Positions 37,830-49,990 of a DNA stretch of 64,000 nt are shown here, one piece after another. How positions within the stretch are numbered: the stretch's first letter is position 1; every line of letters starts with the position of its first letter. Location: positions 245,354 to 309,353 of the forward strand of contig JXTC01000152.1 in assembly GCA_002914845.1 (NCBI GenBank), read 5' to 3'. A program made the translations under genes and the position numbers. Source of the stretch: Trema orientale (taxonomy: Eukaryota; Streptophyta; Magnoliopsida; Rosales; Cannabaceae). The notes beneath the pieces are model-generated. The model was not told the origin of the DNA. It saw only the letters and a program-made list of their open reading frames with translations, and did no database searches.

Positions 37830-40800
37830 CTATTTTAAAACAATGTCCATAATATTTAAATACATAAATTAATTACTCATTTCACGCATTTCCTTCATTT
37901 GTCTTCCCGCTTCTTCTTTTTTCTCCCTTTTTCAATTTTTCTCGTTTTTTTCCTTTTCTTCTTGTCTGATCTTACAATTTTAGCTGCTCATACAGCTAAT
38001 AACTTGAAGAATGAGATGATAGATTGAGAAAAGCATAGAGATATAGAGAAAAGGAGATGAGATGCGAGCTATGTTAAAGAGAGGTATCTAAATTATAAGG
38101 AAATTATTGAGGATAGAAGTCACTTTTTTGGGTATATGCATATTTTACCGAGTTTTATTGAGGGAGGAGTCTATTGGCACCCTATGTCTACTCTTTTCAC
38201 ACCTCATTTAAGTAAATTTTTTTATTACAAAAATAACATTTAATAAAATTACTTCTAAGTACATAATTTTAGGGGAACAAAAGTCTCTTGACACACATCT
38301 TATCTCTAAACATTTTCTTTTTCCAAAATTCACGCCCTTTTCAAACAACATTTAACACAAAATTAATAATAATCAAAATAAGATTTCTACAACAATTAGA
38401 CCGAAAAAACAAAAAATAGAAATATCCTTATTTCTACACCTCTTCTATCTTTGACCTTGTACATTGTGCATCGAACGAAAAAAAAAAATCCTATATAAAG
38501 GATCAGATAGCCTTGACGAAAATTTCTCTGAACCTTTTCTCCTGTTTTTTTTTTTTTTCATTGCTATATGTAGGTATGTTCCCCATTTCTTTTGTCCTCG
38601 TTTTTTCTTCACTGACTTTCTTTAAAGAACGTTGTTTTTGCTTTTTGTTTTACTATTTATTTGTTACAAAAAATTATCTGATTTTATTTCAGTTTTCAAT
38701 TGTATCTTTTTCCTTCATCCTGAATGTTTAGACTTGAGAGAGAATTGAGGGGAGTGGGCCCAATAAAAAAGAAAGGAGGTGGGAAACAATGAGTGGGAAA
38801 AGAAAATAGAAAATTTAATTGAGTAGTGATTTAGGAATAGTTAGGAGTACATTAAGTAGTAATTAATTTTTAAATTTGAAAAGAGTGTAGTTTTAGAAAT
38901 AGTATGGAGAGAGCGGAAATGTGACAATAAAGTCAATTTTTATTGAGAGAAGCATATGCCCCAAAATTATATATTTTCTCGTATATTTTACCTAGTTTTT
39001 CTTAGAAAATAATGACAAATTTTTGGGAAGCTTATAATTAATAGTCTAAACCCCATCATCCAAATGCAAAAAAGTTACTCTTCTCTCTCTCCCTCTCTCT
39101 TTTCACCCTCTCTCTTTTCACGGTCCACTTCTTGAAATCCCGCTCTTAAAAAAATTAAAAATAAAAATATCCTTGAAATCCCGACCATAGACCTTTTGCT
39201 GACTAATTCGATCTTAGCATTCACATAATATGGTCGGAATCCCAAAATGGCAATTGTGGGATGATCTATGAAACCAGTCTCCTAATATTCGGATTCGTTA
39301 ATTTTTCACGGCCCTCTTACTCTAAACGAGAATCGAGCAATATAATTGACAGAAATTTGAGTGATCTTTTTAATCAAAGCTAGAACATACAATAATTTTC
39401 TTTTAATATGGAATAGAATAAGCATGGGAATGTTACTCTATTTTATTTCTTCTAATTACCCTATTCTAATACTCAATTATTGCCACTTTTTTCTTGCTAA
39501 TTTTTAAACAGTAACGTAAGAAGTTTTTGAAATTGAAATTGAGACTTGGGTTTTCCCGAATATTAAGTTAGTAGGATTCTCTATTGTAAGCGATTTAACT
39601 AAATGATCTCATTTTTTTCCAGTAGATTTTATAAAAGGAAAAAAAATTATAAAAGAAAAAAAAAGTAGTGATCAGGTCGTTATAGCTAGACGTTTGATTA
39701 TAAAAAAAAAAAAAAAGAAAAGAAAAAAAAAGTCCGTTTGACATTTTCCGTCACTGTCTTTTGTTAAGTGGTCACATGTACATCATATTTATTTCCATTT
39801 CCCCGTTCAAAATGACTTGTTATTCAATCTCAAATTAAATAGGGATATCCAACTATTTGGTTTCTCATTCCAATTTATGTCAAGTTTTTGGAATCATTAT
39901 ATATAGGGTGATGTTTCAATAGAGATTTTTGTTTTTACTCCATGGATGGGTACTCTAATTTGAACCATTGAATTTTAATCTAATGGCTAAAATAATATTA
40001 ATAGATTTACTAAAAAAATTATTATAATTAATACATATATAAATATAGAAAGTTATTTAAAACAAAAAAGATGGGAAACCTGATGAGTTGGTCAATTTTT
40101 TTTTTCTTTTCTTTTTTTTAAGAAAATGAAAGTAGTGAAAAATACTTAATAATCCCAAATCACTCTCAACTTTGTTATTTGTTAGAAAAAAAAAAAAACA
40201 AAAGATGTACAAATTTTAAGCTGTTTTACGTATAATTTTTTTTTTCAAACAAATTTTCTTTCAATGTAGTTGCTTTATTTATTTTTTATTATTTAAGAAA
40301 ATGACTTATTCATAATATGAAAATTATGCTACCTTGAATTTTTCTTTTCATACAATAAAAAAGAAATTTTATGAAATATTGAAAATACAATTATTTATAG
40401 TTTTAAATTAAAGGTAATCAAAAAATTAAACTTTAAATTAAATTTTCAAAATGGAAATAAATAAAAAGAATTAGAAATTAATATAATTAATGAGATGACT
40501 TGTTATTATAGGTTTATTTCTAAATTAGTGAAACTTACCTATCTACGGAGCAAAAACAAAAATACCCATTGAAAACTCACCCGTACAGATATATATATTT
40601 TTTATTGTTGACAAATGGCAAAATGGAATAGAAGAATTATATTTTTACTTTTGTCTGATTTAGGTTTTTTCTTCTATAAATTTTTTAGAATCAATTGGAG
40701 AGGGAGAAAGAGTAATCATTAATATTTCTAATAACGGTCTCTCGTATAAATAACTTGAGAATGTCAATAAACGATTTAATTGTGTAAAGTTTGAGGGTGG

Positions 40801-41391
40801 TGTATGCAAATACTTCAGATACAGATAATATATTTGTCACTTTGAAATAAATTTATTCCTGCCACTTTTTTACTTTTACCTTTGAAGTTTATTTTCTTAA
40901 TTACCTTTAAGCTAAATAATTATGTATTACCATGAAAATCTTGATTTTAAAGTTCAAATTTTTATTACCTTACAAGAAATTTTTTCATATTACCATGTCA
41001 ATTTTTATTTTAAAGGTTAATATTTCTAATTACCTTTGATATAAAATTGTTGTATGTATTATCGTGTCAATTCTAATTTTAGATTTAAATCACTTTTAAT
41101 CTCAAATCATTACGTTTAATCATTTCAATTTTAATTTCAATGCTATAATTGCTTAAGGTTTTTAGCAACTTTAATTTGAAATTATTACAAATTATGTCAA
41201 TTTTAATTTTATTGCTAATTTTTTTAATTGCCATTATTATGAAAATATTACATATTATGACAATATAAAACGGAATGAGAATGAAAAATCAAACTAGAGT
41301 GAGAAAGAAGAAACTGACTAAGAATAGAATGTGATTAAAAGAAATAAAAATCCAGCTAAGCAGTTAACAAATCTGTTACTCATTATTTAAT
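37830..41391. other. Long AT-rich intergenic stretch, no gene recognised
   Basis: Contains poly-A/T runs, a CT-rich patch near 39080-39120, and Phe-rich meaningless readings (38513-38731). From about 40860 to 41230 a run of near-repeats of the phrase 'TTACC..TGTCAATTTTAATTTTA' suggests a decayed tandem array of about 60-75 bp units. No protein family is visible. Confidence 0.45.
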
Positions 41392-41405
41392 TAATAAATA
41401 CACTT

Positions 41406-41499
41406 TTTTGTTTTTGATAATTGAGAATGGGGAAATTGAACACAATATCTCAATATTAGAGATGTGTGTGATTACCAACCAGGCTAAGCCTGCGACTAC
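41406..41499 (-). mobile_element. Short tRNA-derived SINE, truncated, with 14-bp TSD
   Basis: A perfect 14-bp duplication TAATAAATACACTT flanks it (41392-41405 and 41500-41513). On the minus strand the element reads GGCTTAGCCTGGTTGGTAATC, which resembles a pol III A box, then about 30 bases later GTGTTCAATTTCC, resembling a B box. It ends in an A-rich tail (AAAAACAAAAAAG) next to the duplication. Size, TSD and tail fit a plant SINE. The body beyond the promoter is very short. Confidence 0.75.
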
Positions 41500-42039
41500 T
41501 AATAAATACACTTCTATAAGCATTAAATAACTTAAATTTTTTTAGTACAATTATTCAAACGTTTTATAATCATTGGATCAAAATCAAATGATCTAAATTA
41601 GAATAACTATTAATAGTAAATATTACAATACACATTGAAAAACCATATATATATATATATATATACACATTATAGTTCCGTTTGCCTAAGATTTCATTCC
41701 GTCTATCAGATTTTCCCACATGATAGGGTTAGGAGCAAAAACAACACCCTTGCCATGCCCGTTCCCATTATTTTTTTTTATTTTTTATTTTTTGACGAAG
41801 TTCCCATTATTAATTGATGCTAAATATATAGAGTCTTAATATGTTTTTAAGTGGATATATTATTTTTAGTGTTTCAATATTTAGTTAGCTGTTAGACCAT
41901 ACCAATATTATTTAACACATATCGATAATTAAATTTTAGCTAACTATGACGGGATTCAATTAAAGCATCCTAATAGATAGTATGTTACATGTGAGCAATT
42001 TTATATAACATTTTCAAATGAATTATATATATATATATA

Positions 42040-42284
42040 GGTTCCCAATCTAATAGGTATTTTTTTTAACATATCGATAAGTAATTTTTTTTAGCCATTG
42101 GATCATGATCTAACAGCTACCATAATTTGAGTAGTTGAAAAATAATAATAAAAATAAATACATATTCTCTAATATTTTTCTCTCTCCACTTTTTAACATG
42201 AAAAGACTCGAGTAACTAATTTTAATTAGGCAAAACAATACCTATAGATAGATTAAAAAAAAAGTACCTAATGGATTGGTGCCC
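42040..42284 (+). mobile_element. MITE family TA-1, copy C
   Basis: About 245 bp between TATATATATATA on the left and ATGTAATATATATATATA on the right. Ends GGTTCCCAATCTAATAGGTA and TACCTAATGGATTGGTGCCC are imperfect inverted repeats of about 28 bp. The internal order (TTAGCCATTGGATCATGATC, then TTTGAGTAGTTG, then a CT-rich centre, then CCTATAGATAG) matches copies A and D. Confidence 0.8.
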
Positions 42285-43218
42285 ATGTAATATATATATA
42301 TATATATAAGTAAAAAGAATTAAAAAATAAAATAAAAGAACTCATTTAGTATTTGGGTGCATCTAAATAGAAAATTCCAAATATCAGATAATCATTATTA
42401 CATTATGTTAGAAATTTGGTTAAATTAAATAGAATATAGAAATTAAAAAGAATATGAAAAGGTCTTAGTCCCACATCAAATAAAGATGTAGGGAAAAAAG
42501 GCTTGAGCTCTACATAAGGTAATTCTAAGAGATAAGATCTAAAATAGATGTCTAATTTTTCCCTATGGATGAGGATACAATGGTGTCAATTTGATTAAAA
42601 ATATCTCACAAATGATTGTGCAAAAAATTATGAAAAATCAATAGTCATGAACAAGAAATAAAGTTAAAGTTAAAAAACAACTATGCATGATTATTTTCTT
42701 CTATCAATATTTTTTTTCTTTTTTTTTTTGTTTTTCTGTACTATTTGAAAAAATGAACCGTGCTAATTGCTGGTGTTTATTGGAATAAATTTCCAGAAAA
42801 TATTTTCATAAAATTATTTTCAAGAACACCATAGTTTTGTAAAATTCAAAAACACATCAGAATTGGTCATTTAAAATTTTTATTTATAAAACCTTTCGGA
42901 TCGTGATCTAACATAAATTAATTCTTGATCTAAACAAGAATAATACCCGAATTCGCTCCACAACCTTCTCGTCTTTCCGTTTATTCTCGAAAGCTGTTTG
43001 AATGATCCGGTGGGTGGTCACCTTCTTGATTCCCAACAAAGAGATCCGCAGACGAACAAGAAAATAATCTTCTCGAACCGATTTCTTCGGGATAGCCGAA
43101 ACACCAAGGACAGTGAATCCTCTAGTATGGCCGATTTTTCTCTGCTCTTCCTCTCTCTGTTTTTTTGTGACACACTCTTCTCAAGAGGTATTTCACGTGT
43201 AGTTGTTATTCTATGTAG
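42285..43218. other. Intergenic DNA, possibly an LTR start
   Basis: TGTTAGAAATTTGG at 42406 followed by TTAGTCCCACATC near 42470 resembles the beginning of some plant copia LTRs. The GC-richer stretch at 42950-43190 gives a 74-residue reading (42998-43222) that resembles nothing and probably belongs to the same LTR-like unit. No TSD was found. Confidence 0.35.
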
Positions 43219-43461
43219 TTAGAGAATTTTTCTCTTGACTATAGAGAGATTAGTAAATCCTAATGGGCTTATTGGACTTGTTAGGCTCAACTGATCATCA
43301 AATAATTATTGGGCTTTAATTTGAGCAAGACAGGGGACCAGATGGATCCATAAAGCCCAAGCTCCAATGGACCATATACCTACTATCATAATTAACTCTT
43401 AATTATGATTGGTCTTATTATCAAATAATTAGCTCGATCCATTTAGCATATACTATACCTG
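43219..43461. repeat. Direct repeat, left copy (candidate LTR piece)
   Basis: Shares with 45088-45413 the blocks GTAAATCCTA.TGGGCTTATTGG, GGCTCAACTGA, ATTATTGGGCT, GACAGGGGACC, TATGGATCC-like, AAGCTCCAATGG, ATAATTAACTCTTAATTATGA and CCATTTAGCATATACTATACCTG. Same orientation, about 1.87 kb apart. Confidence 0.75.
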
Positions 43462-45087
43462 TAGACGTACCCCCAATGCAATGCCGTACTAGTAGGGTGA
43501 AATTTTTTGTATTACCCCTCTAGTACATATTTACCTTTGAGTTACTATTTTTCATCTAATGGATAATAGTTGACTACGGTATTTGTATTTGCTTATACCA
43601 ACACAGTTAAATTCACATAGTGAATACCGTGGCCCTGGTTTATATTATCCAAGTATTTGAAAAGACTCAAAGTGATATTATACGCATGGCGTCCATCATG
43701 AAAAATATTCTACACATTTCATACACCTTATCTTCCAAGATACTGGAGTTCGAACCATAAATCGGAACTAGTCCTTTAGTAACTTAAAAAGACAAATACA
43801 TGAACGTAAGTTCGTTAATCACTAGGATTAAGGTTTTCTCAATAGTGCTAGATTAGTGAAATTAGAAATTTAAATTACAGCACTTAACCTTAAATTCTAA
43901 TTCACTCGGTCCTGTTTGATACTGTTATAACTTTCTTATAACATACTAGTGTTTCTATCTGAAGACTCACTTTGATAATTGGAGACTTCATTAATTAAAT
44001 AGACAACACTATATTCTATGGTATAGTAAAGTATTCCATCTTCAATATGCAGAATACAAACAATTTAATTTATACATAATAAAATAAAGAATATAATGTC
44101 TCTCACATATGAACTCATCATACAAATAATTCCTTATTACTCATTATATGTCTTGGAATCTTTAGATGTTTGCATAAGATAAACATATACATCACATGTA
44201 TATCAAAGGGACATAAATGAAATAAAAATTCATAACATAGAATTTATTAATAACAAATAGATAACAAATAATCTAATAAATATTGTTTATAATATCGAAA
44301 TAATAAACTACTTTATAGGACATTATTCTAACAATCATGATCTTTGTTTTTGTGTCCTAAACATCTAGTAAATAATTGTGAACATCTGTCTAATGATTGT
44401 GGAACTTTGACAACCATAGAGAAGAAATAAATTTTAAAAAATCTTGACTATAATTTTTTTTTCTTTCTTTGTTGGGATTGCTGGTAAAATAAAAAAACTC
44501 TTAATCAAAATTTGGCATTAGTCATTTAGAATTTTTGGTTATTTTAATTTTTTTTTTAAGTTTTGCTATGCTTTGATTGTTTTCTTCTCATCAATATTTG
44601 TTTTTTCAATAATATTTGTGAAAAAAAAATCATTTTTGTCTATGACAACGAGACAAATAAAATGAGGACCATGCCAACTACTATGATCTTTGTTTCTCCT
44701 CCAATGTGAATTTTGAAAACAACATGCTAAGAATGGCTCCTTTTATAGAGAGAGTTAAGAATCCATATTGTTTGACACAGCTCTATTCCAGATTCATAAT
44801 CCAATTTCCGTCGACGGTTGACTTTCAGCGCAGACATTCACCAACGACAGCTACCGATAAAAAAACGAGTCAGCAAAAGTCAAAGGCTTTTGCTAACGTA
44901 TTTTTATGACTTTTGCCAACGTATTTTTGTATCGACGAAAGTCTTATATGTTGTAATGCCATAAAAGAATTTATGAGAGGATTAACATTTTCGTTCTATA
45001 GGTAGCACTGCTCCCTATTATAGGAGAGTGAGGGCTAACTTTCATACTTTTGATTTGCTAGTATTGTGAATTATCTTATGCCTGGCT
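43462..45087. other. DNA between the two direct repeats
   Basis: About 1.6 kb of AT-rich sequence with no pol motif. At 44795-44945 it holds a CG-richer stretch with a doubled phrase (TTTTGCTAACGTATTTTTATGAC, then TTTTGCCAACGTATTTTTGTATC). If the flanking repeats are LTR parts, this would be a short, non-coding interior or a deletion product. Confidence 0.4.
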
Positions 45088-45413
45088 TAGGAGAACTTTT
45101 CTCTTAAGTATTTAAAGAGATGTAAATCCTAGTGGGCTTATTGGGCTCAACTGACCATTCAATTAATTATTGGGCTATGTGTGAGCTAGACAGGGGACCT
45201 TATGGATCCAAATAGTCTAAGCTCCAATGGGCCAACTACTCATAATCATAATTAACTCTTAATTATGACTGAGTCTTGTCCATTAATATTGGGGCATTCC
45301 ACTATAAGCCCAATATTGTACTCTTAGACTAAATGTCATACATTTTCTGTGAAGCTAATTAATACTTTAATTAACTTGACCCATTTAGCATATACTATAC
45401 CTGCAGGAACGAT
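45088..45413. repeat. Direct repeat, right copy (candidate LTR piece)
   Basis: Matches 43219-43461 but holds about 90 extra bases (roughly 45268-45360, with GGGGCATTCCACTATAAGCC). Neither copy has a clear TG..CA terminus or TSD, so the assignment to LTRs is tentative. Confidence 0.7.
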
Positions 45414-46743
45414 ATATGAAGCACATATTCTATTGGAGAAAAGAAGGCTCTCCACTTAAATTTTTGTATTTTGGTAATTGATTATATTCATGTTTTTATT
45501 TATATTAATCTGATATATCTCTAAAGTTATATCTTAAAAGTAGTGAACTTTGTCAGATTTCCAACATACTATTGTTTTTATAAGTCTTTATCTAACAATA
45601 TAGATCAAATAAAAATTTACATATATTTAAACTAGTAATTAAATAATATATTGTAGTAAATAGATAATTAGAATTTATTAAGGGAAATGTTGGAGTAATC
45701 AACAATAAATTAATAAATTCGTTGTTTATCTAAGTGTTATATAAACTTATTATGTGACATTATTAATTTGATCCACAACATGTAGTTGGAATTATGTAAT
45801 GTGAGTTTTTGATAATATGTCTAGTAATGTAGCAAAAGGATTTAGAACTTCTAAAATTAAAGCTATTAAGAGGGTTTCACCGGCTGAAAAGTTCGACTGC
45901 ATAATGCATCATGACTTGAGCATGGAAGGAATCGCTTAAACGTGGAACTTGTCTAGCACAGGTCCATTATATGAGTCGTGCAAGACTCATAAGTTAAGCA
46001 CAATGGGCTGAGCACGATATAATATAACCAATTAGTACAATACAACATGTCACGCTAGCATATAGACACGACATGTTATCACGCATGCATATGAACTTTA
46101 TATATAATTTTTTAATTATTTTTCCTATTTGATAGTATTTTTAATTCATTTTTTTTCTTGTTTTTAACTTTTTCTCATCTAAGCTCACTTCTAAATACAC
46201 AACTTTATCGTAATTTTATGATTTTTCTTTGGTTATATTTAAATATTTGGGAAAATGTTTTTACAAAATGACATTTAAATAAGAATTTTTTCTGATTGAA
46301 TTAGCCTATTTAGCCCTAAATGGACTGAAACGTCTAGACACATGAGCTGACATAGCACGTTAAGATAGTTGGCGAGCTAATGAGACATGTTAGGATAATG
46401 ATTTTTTACTTTAGGCACGACATGACAGAATACAACTAAAAAATTAGTCATTCCTAGCATCAAATACAAAGCGTATTTGTGCCAAACTTAAATTGGTCAT
46501 ACTAATATGTAAATCATGTTTGAAAGCTCAAGTTAGAGTTGAAGATTCTAGTTTCACTTTTAAAAGTGAAATAGATGATGATTTCTCAAGCAATTTTTTC
46601 AAGGACTAAGAAAAAAGGACATCTTTCCGCCATTTATTTTAATTTAAAAAATAGACAATATAAATATTTCCAAATAAGGTCATAGTATAGAGAAACTCCT
46701 TCTACGACTCTTCCTATATGTGTACTCGAGGTTATTATAATTG
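45414..46743. other. Intergenic DNA, no gene recognised
   Basis: AT-rich. The part 45880-46450 is richer in C/G and contains repeated short phrases (GCACGATATAA, GACACGACATG, GGCACGACATGACAG) that look like an old DNA transposon, but no inverted ends could be fixed. Confidence 0.35.
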
Positions 46744-46746
46744 AAT

Positions 46747-47040
46747 TACTACAACAATAAATATACAAATTTACGTCATCTTACAAGTGACGCGAAAGAT
46801 ATACCTTGTCGATCATAAATCTGACGAGTATTCTACTAATGTTATATGTAGGTATTTAAAACCGACATGATAAGTCATAAATACAATTAAAAAAAATTCA
46901 AATTTCTATAGCCACAGTCGTATCTCGCCACAATATTACCATTGCGGCCATTAAGCCTTCATTCTTACGCCAATTAATTAAAGATAGGATTTGGAGAATT
47001 TGTGAAAGATGGAGGGGAGGGAGAGTGAGAGTGAGTGAGT

Positions 47041-47089
<49 letters not shown>

Positions 47090-47299
47090 NTACTTTCAAT
47101 AGCATATATTATTAAAGTATATTATTCATGAACAAAGGGAATAGTTCATTCAGTGAGCATTACCTCCTCTCTCTCTTGCTATTTAAAACATCTATAGCTA
47201 CAAATGTGTGTGTATAATACATAGAGAGAAAATATAAATGCAACTATATGATTACATCAAAATAGTTTTATTACAAATGGCCACAAGAAAAAATAAATA

Positions 47300-47336
<37 letters not shown>

Positions 47337-47770
47337 AGGAAGGGAAAAGAAAAATAAAAAATGAAAAAGAAGAGAATGAAGAAGAAGAAGAAGAAGAAGA
47401 TATTGATGAATTTACCTTTACATGTCTAAATAAGGAGAAAGAAGAGAGAAAAAGAATAGAGAAGAAAGAGAGGAAGGAAAACAATGATAGAGGAAGAAAT
47501 GAGTCTAAAGAGTATGAAAGGAATAAATAAAAGAAAGAAAAAGCGAGGGAATTCGAAATTTTTAGAAAAACAAAGAGGAAATTCAAATCTTAGATAAAGT
47601 CTGCAATATTAATATATTGACTTTTCACGTCAGTTTAAAACCGAAGTGAAAAGTATATCTTGTTGGTTTAAGACCAACAAGAAATAATTTTTTTGTATGC
47701 CTACCCTTGTCGGTTATGCGTGACAACCAACATCGAACTAGTGATAAAGAAAGTGGTTATTGTAGTAGTG
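46747..47770. mobile_element. CACTA-type element, ~1 kb, non-autonomous
   Basis: The right end TTATTGTAGTAGTG (47757-47770) mirrors the left end TACTACAACAATAA (46747-46760), which is the CACTA consensus with its first C mutated to T. A 3-bp TSD AAT flanks it (46744-46746 and 47771-47773). Subterminal repeats around 46790-46870 (ACGTCATC, CTTGTCGATC) and 47640-47740 (GTTGGTTTAAGACCAAC, CTTGTCGGTTATGC) are consistent. The interior has two GA microsatellites and no coding sequence; the Phe/Ser-rich minus-strand reading at 47257-47586 is low complexity. Confidence 0.8.
47031..47090. repeat. (GA)n microsatellite ending in an ambiguous base
   Basis: A long GAGAGA tract (with GTGAGTGAGT at its left) ends in GAAGGN; the N at 47090 is the only ambiguous base in the window and probably marks a sequencing or assembly difficulty. 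A second GA tract lies at about 47313-47336. Confidence 0.9.
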
Positions 47771-47773
47771 AAT

Positions 47774-49630
47774 ACAAATATTATTTCCAATATTAGTATC
47801 ACATTCAAGTCCTAACTAATAAATTAATATCATATGATCTAAAACTACTGAACAAGTTCTAATATTTTCATCTCAGGTAATTCTCATTGAATAATTAAGT
47901 ATCTCAAAATTTGTATCAAATTTGTAATACAGCATGTGAGTTGGCACCATTTACCAATTGAATGTGATTGATTTATTTGTGATAAATTCTAATAAACCAA
48001 TTATTAAATTTAAGCTGAATCATTATCGAACTCAAATAAGGATGAATATAAAATACTTTTGAGTTAATTATATTTTTATACCTGATATTTTGATTGTTTA
48101 TTCAGTTCATACCTTACATTTTAGTTATTATCAATATTAGCCTTCAAATTTAAAATTTGTAACAAATTTATACCTTCATTGGGTCAAACACTAATTTTCA
48201 CCATTATATTTACTGAAATAGCCCTTAAAGTTTAAAATATGAATTTCAAAAGAATTTCAAATTTTAGACTCGATTAAAATTGATTAATATGTTTACAAAT
48301 AATAGTTAATATTTATAGGTTTTTGTATTTCTTAAATTATTTTTTTATCTATTAATGTTAATTAGTGTTAAATTTAAATTTAGTATCAAAATATATATCC
48401 TTAAAGTTTAAAAAAGTATTTTGGTAAATTTAATAATCGAAATTGATGTTTGATCTAAAAAAAATATAATTTAAAATTTGAAAATTAATATTAATAAATA
48501 ACTAAAACACAGTATATGAACTATACAAACAGACAAAAAATAAGGTATAAAAATGTATTTATTCCAATACTTTTATCTACATTTCTGTAAATTCGATTTT
48601 ATTAGAATAAATTATATTTAGAAAAAGTATGCGCGCACGACGAAATTTAATGAGAATTTGACTGTTTTCATAGACATATACTTAAGCCCCTTGAAAACAA
48701 TGCTATCAGTACTATAATTAGTATATACTATTAGCATGTGGAGGAAAGAGGAATTGTCTTTTTCCGGAGTTAGCAGGGCATGGTAGGTAATATACTGTCT
48801 TGGAGTACTGAAAATAGAATCACACAGTTTAATAAAGTCTCTTTTTTTTTTTTTTTCAAATAAAAAAATTTAAGTAAAATTTAATTATTTATTACAAATA
48901 AAAAAAATAACTCATACAACTTAAAAATTCAACTCTCTGACTTAATACTTAATTCTCGTCATACTCCACCGAACTCACGCCTACTACTCCTCTGCCCGGC
49001 TCTTCATCTTCTTCCTTTCTTTCTTCATCTAAGTTTCTGGTTCTGAAATACATCCTGGCCCACCCCACGTATCTGAATTTTCAAGCGTTTTCAATTTACA
49101 GAGCTAAAGGAGGAAGAAGATGTATGGTTCTCAAAACCCGTCCAGATTTGGTATCAATCTCGAGCTCTCGACTATTTACGGAGCTGCAATCCATTTCTGG
49201 CGACGTTAGTCGGGTCCTCCCTGAATCAATGAGCTCTAGTTCCCTTTCGGTGCTCTGGCTTATAGACAATGGAGAAATGGGTCTTTTATGAGAGCTGATG
49301 GAGGAATGCAGATATAAAATCCTTTTAAATCTCACTAACATGAGGTTCCTTAGAAAAAGAAAATCTCTGATTTTGGAGATGGCCAGAGGAGGAACGAAGA
49401 AGAGGAATGGTCTGAGTGCTTTTTTATATTTTGTTCTCTTTTCAAAAAGATAATATTAAAAGCTTTAAATGGAGTTTAGTTTGCTAGAAAGAAGACGTGA
49501 AGTAAATTGTAAGTGAGGCAAAACTTTTTAACGACGTGTCATGATTTTATTCGTTGGACAGTATAATATTACAAAAGATTTAGACAGAGGATCTACCTCC
49601 TCCTTATGTCAGAATAAAATAATGATTTCA
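47774..49630. other. Intergenic DNA with one GC-richer patch
   Basis: 47.8-48.9 kb is plain AT-rich DNA. About 48960-49400 is richer in C and G and looks leader-like; it holds a short plus-strand reading at about 49122 (MYGSQNPSRFGINLELS) and a minus-strand one (49096-49341), neither of which I recognise. It could be a first exon of an unseen gene or an LTR fragment. Confidence 0.35.
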
Positions 49631-49990
49631 TGACATGTTGTTTAGTTGGGTGGAATCAATTTTGAAATGAAATCTTCATTTTCATTCTATTATTTGTTTT
49701 GACATTTAAATAAAGAAATATGATTTTTTTGGAATCATAGTTCCATCATTTAGTGGAATACCAATTCCACCCAAAAAATTATGTAATCATGATTCCAAAA
49801 TTTTATTTTTACTTTTAAAATATCACTTTCTCTTTTTGTCCTACTAGAACATTTAAAAATAAAGACATTTTGGTTAATATTATACTTATTCTATTTTATT
49901 ATACTAAATCAATCAAACAATAGAATATTATTTCTATTTCATTACAATTCCTATTATCATTCCTATTTTATTCCACCAACCAAATATGAC
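49631..49990. mobile_element. Possible MITE with imperfect inverted ends
   Basis: The left end TGACATGTTGTTTAGTTGGGTGGAATC is mirrored, imperfectly, by GATTTTATTCCACCAACCAAATATGACC-like sequence at the right (ending about 49990). The centre carries the palindromic phrase GGAATCATGATTCC-like blocks (GGAATCATAG, AATCATGATTCC) and TGGAATACCAATTCCACCC. This fits a foldback/hAT-type MITE; no TSD was identified. Confidence 0.5.

Noticed and set aside
38513..38731. Phe-rich plus-strand reading resembling membrane segments
   Set aside because: It comes from T-rich DNA; there is no gene context or start signal.
42406..44333. A complete LTR from TGTTAG to TTCTAACA
   Set aside because: The ends look suggestive but the flanking pentamers (CATTA and ATCAT) do not match and no partner LTR was found.
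47257..47586. 109-residue Phe/Ser-rich minus-strand reading
   Set aside because: It is a translation of GA/GAAGAA low-complexity DNA inside the CACTA element.
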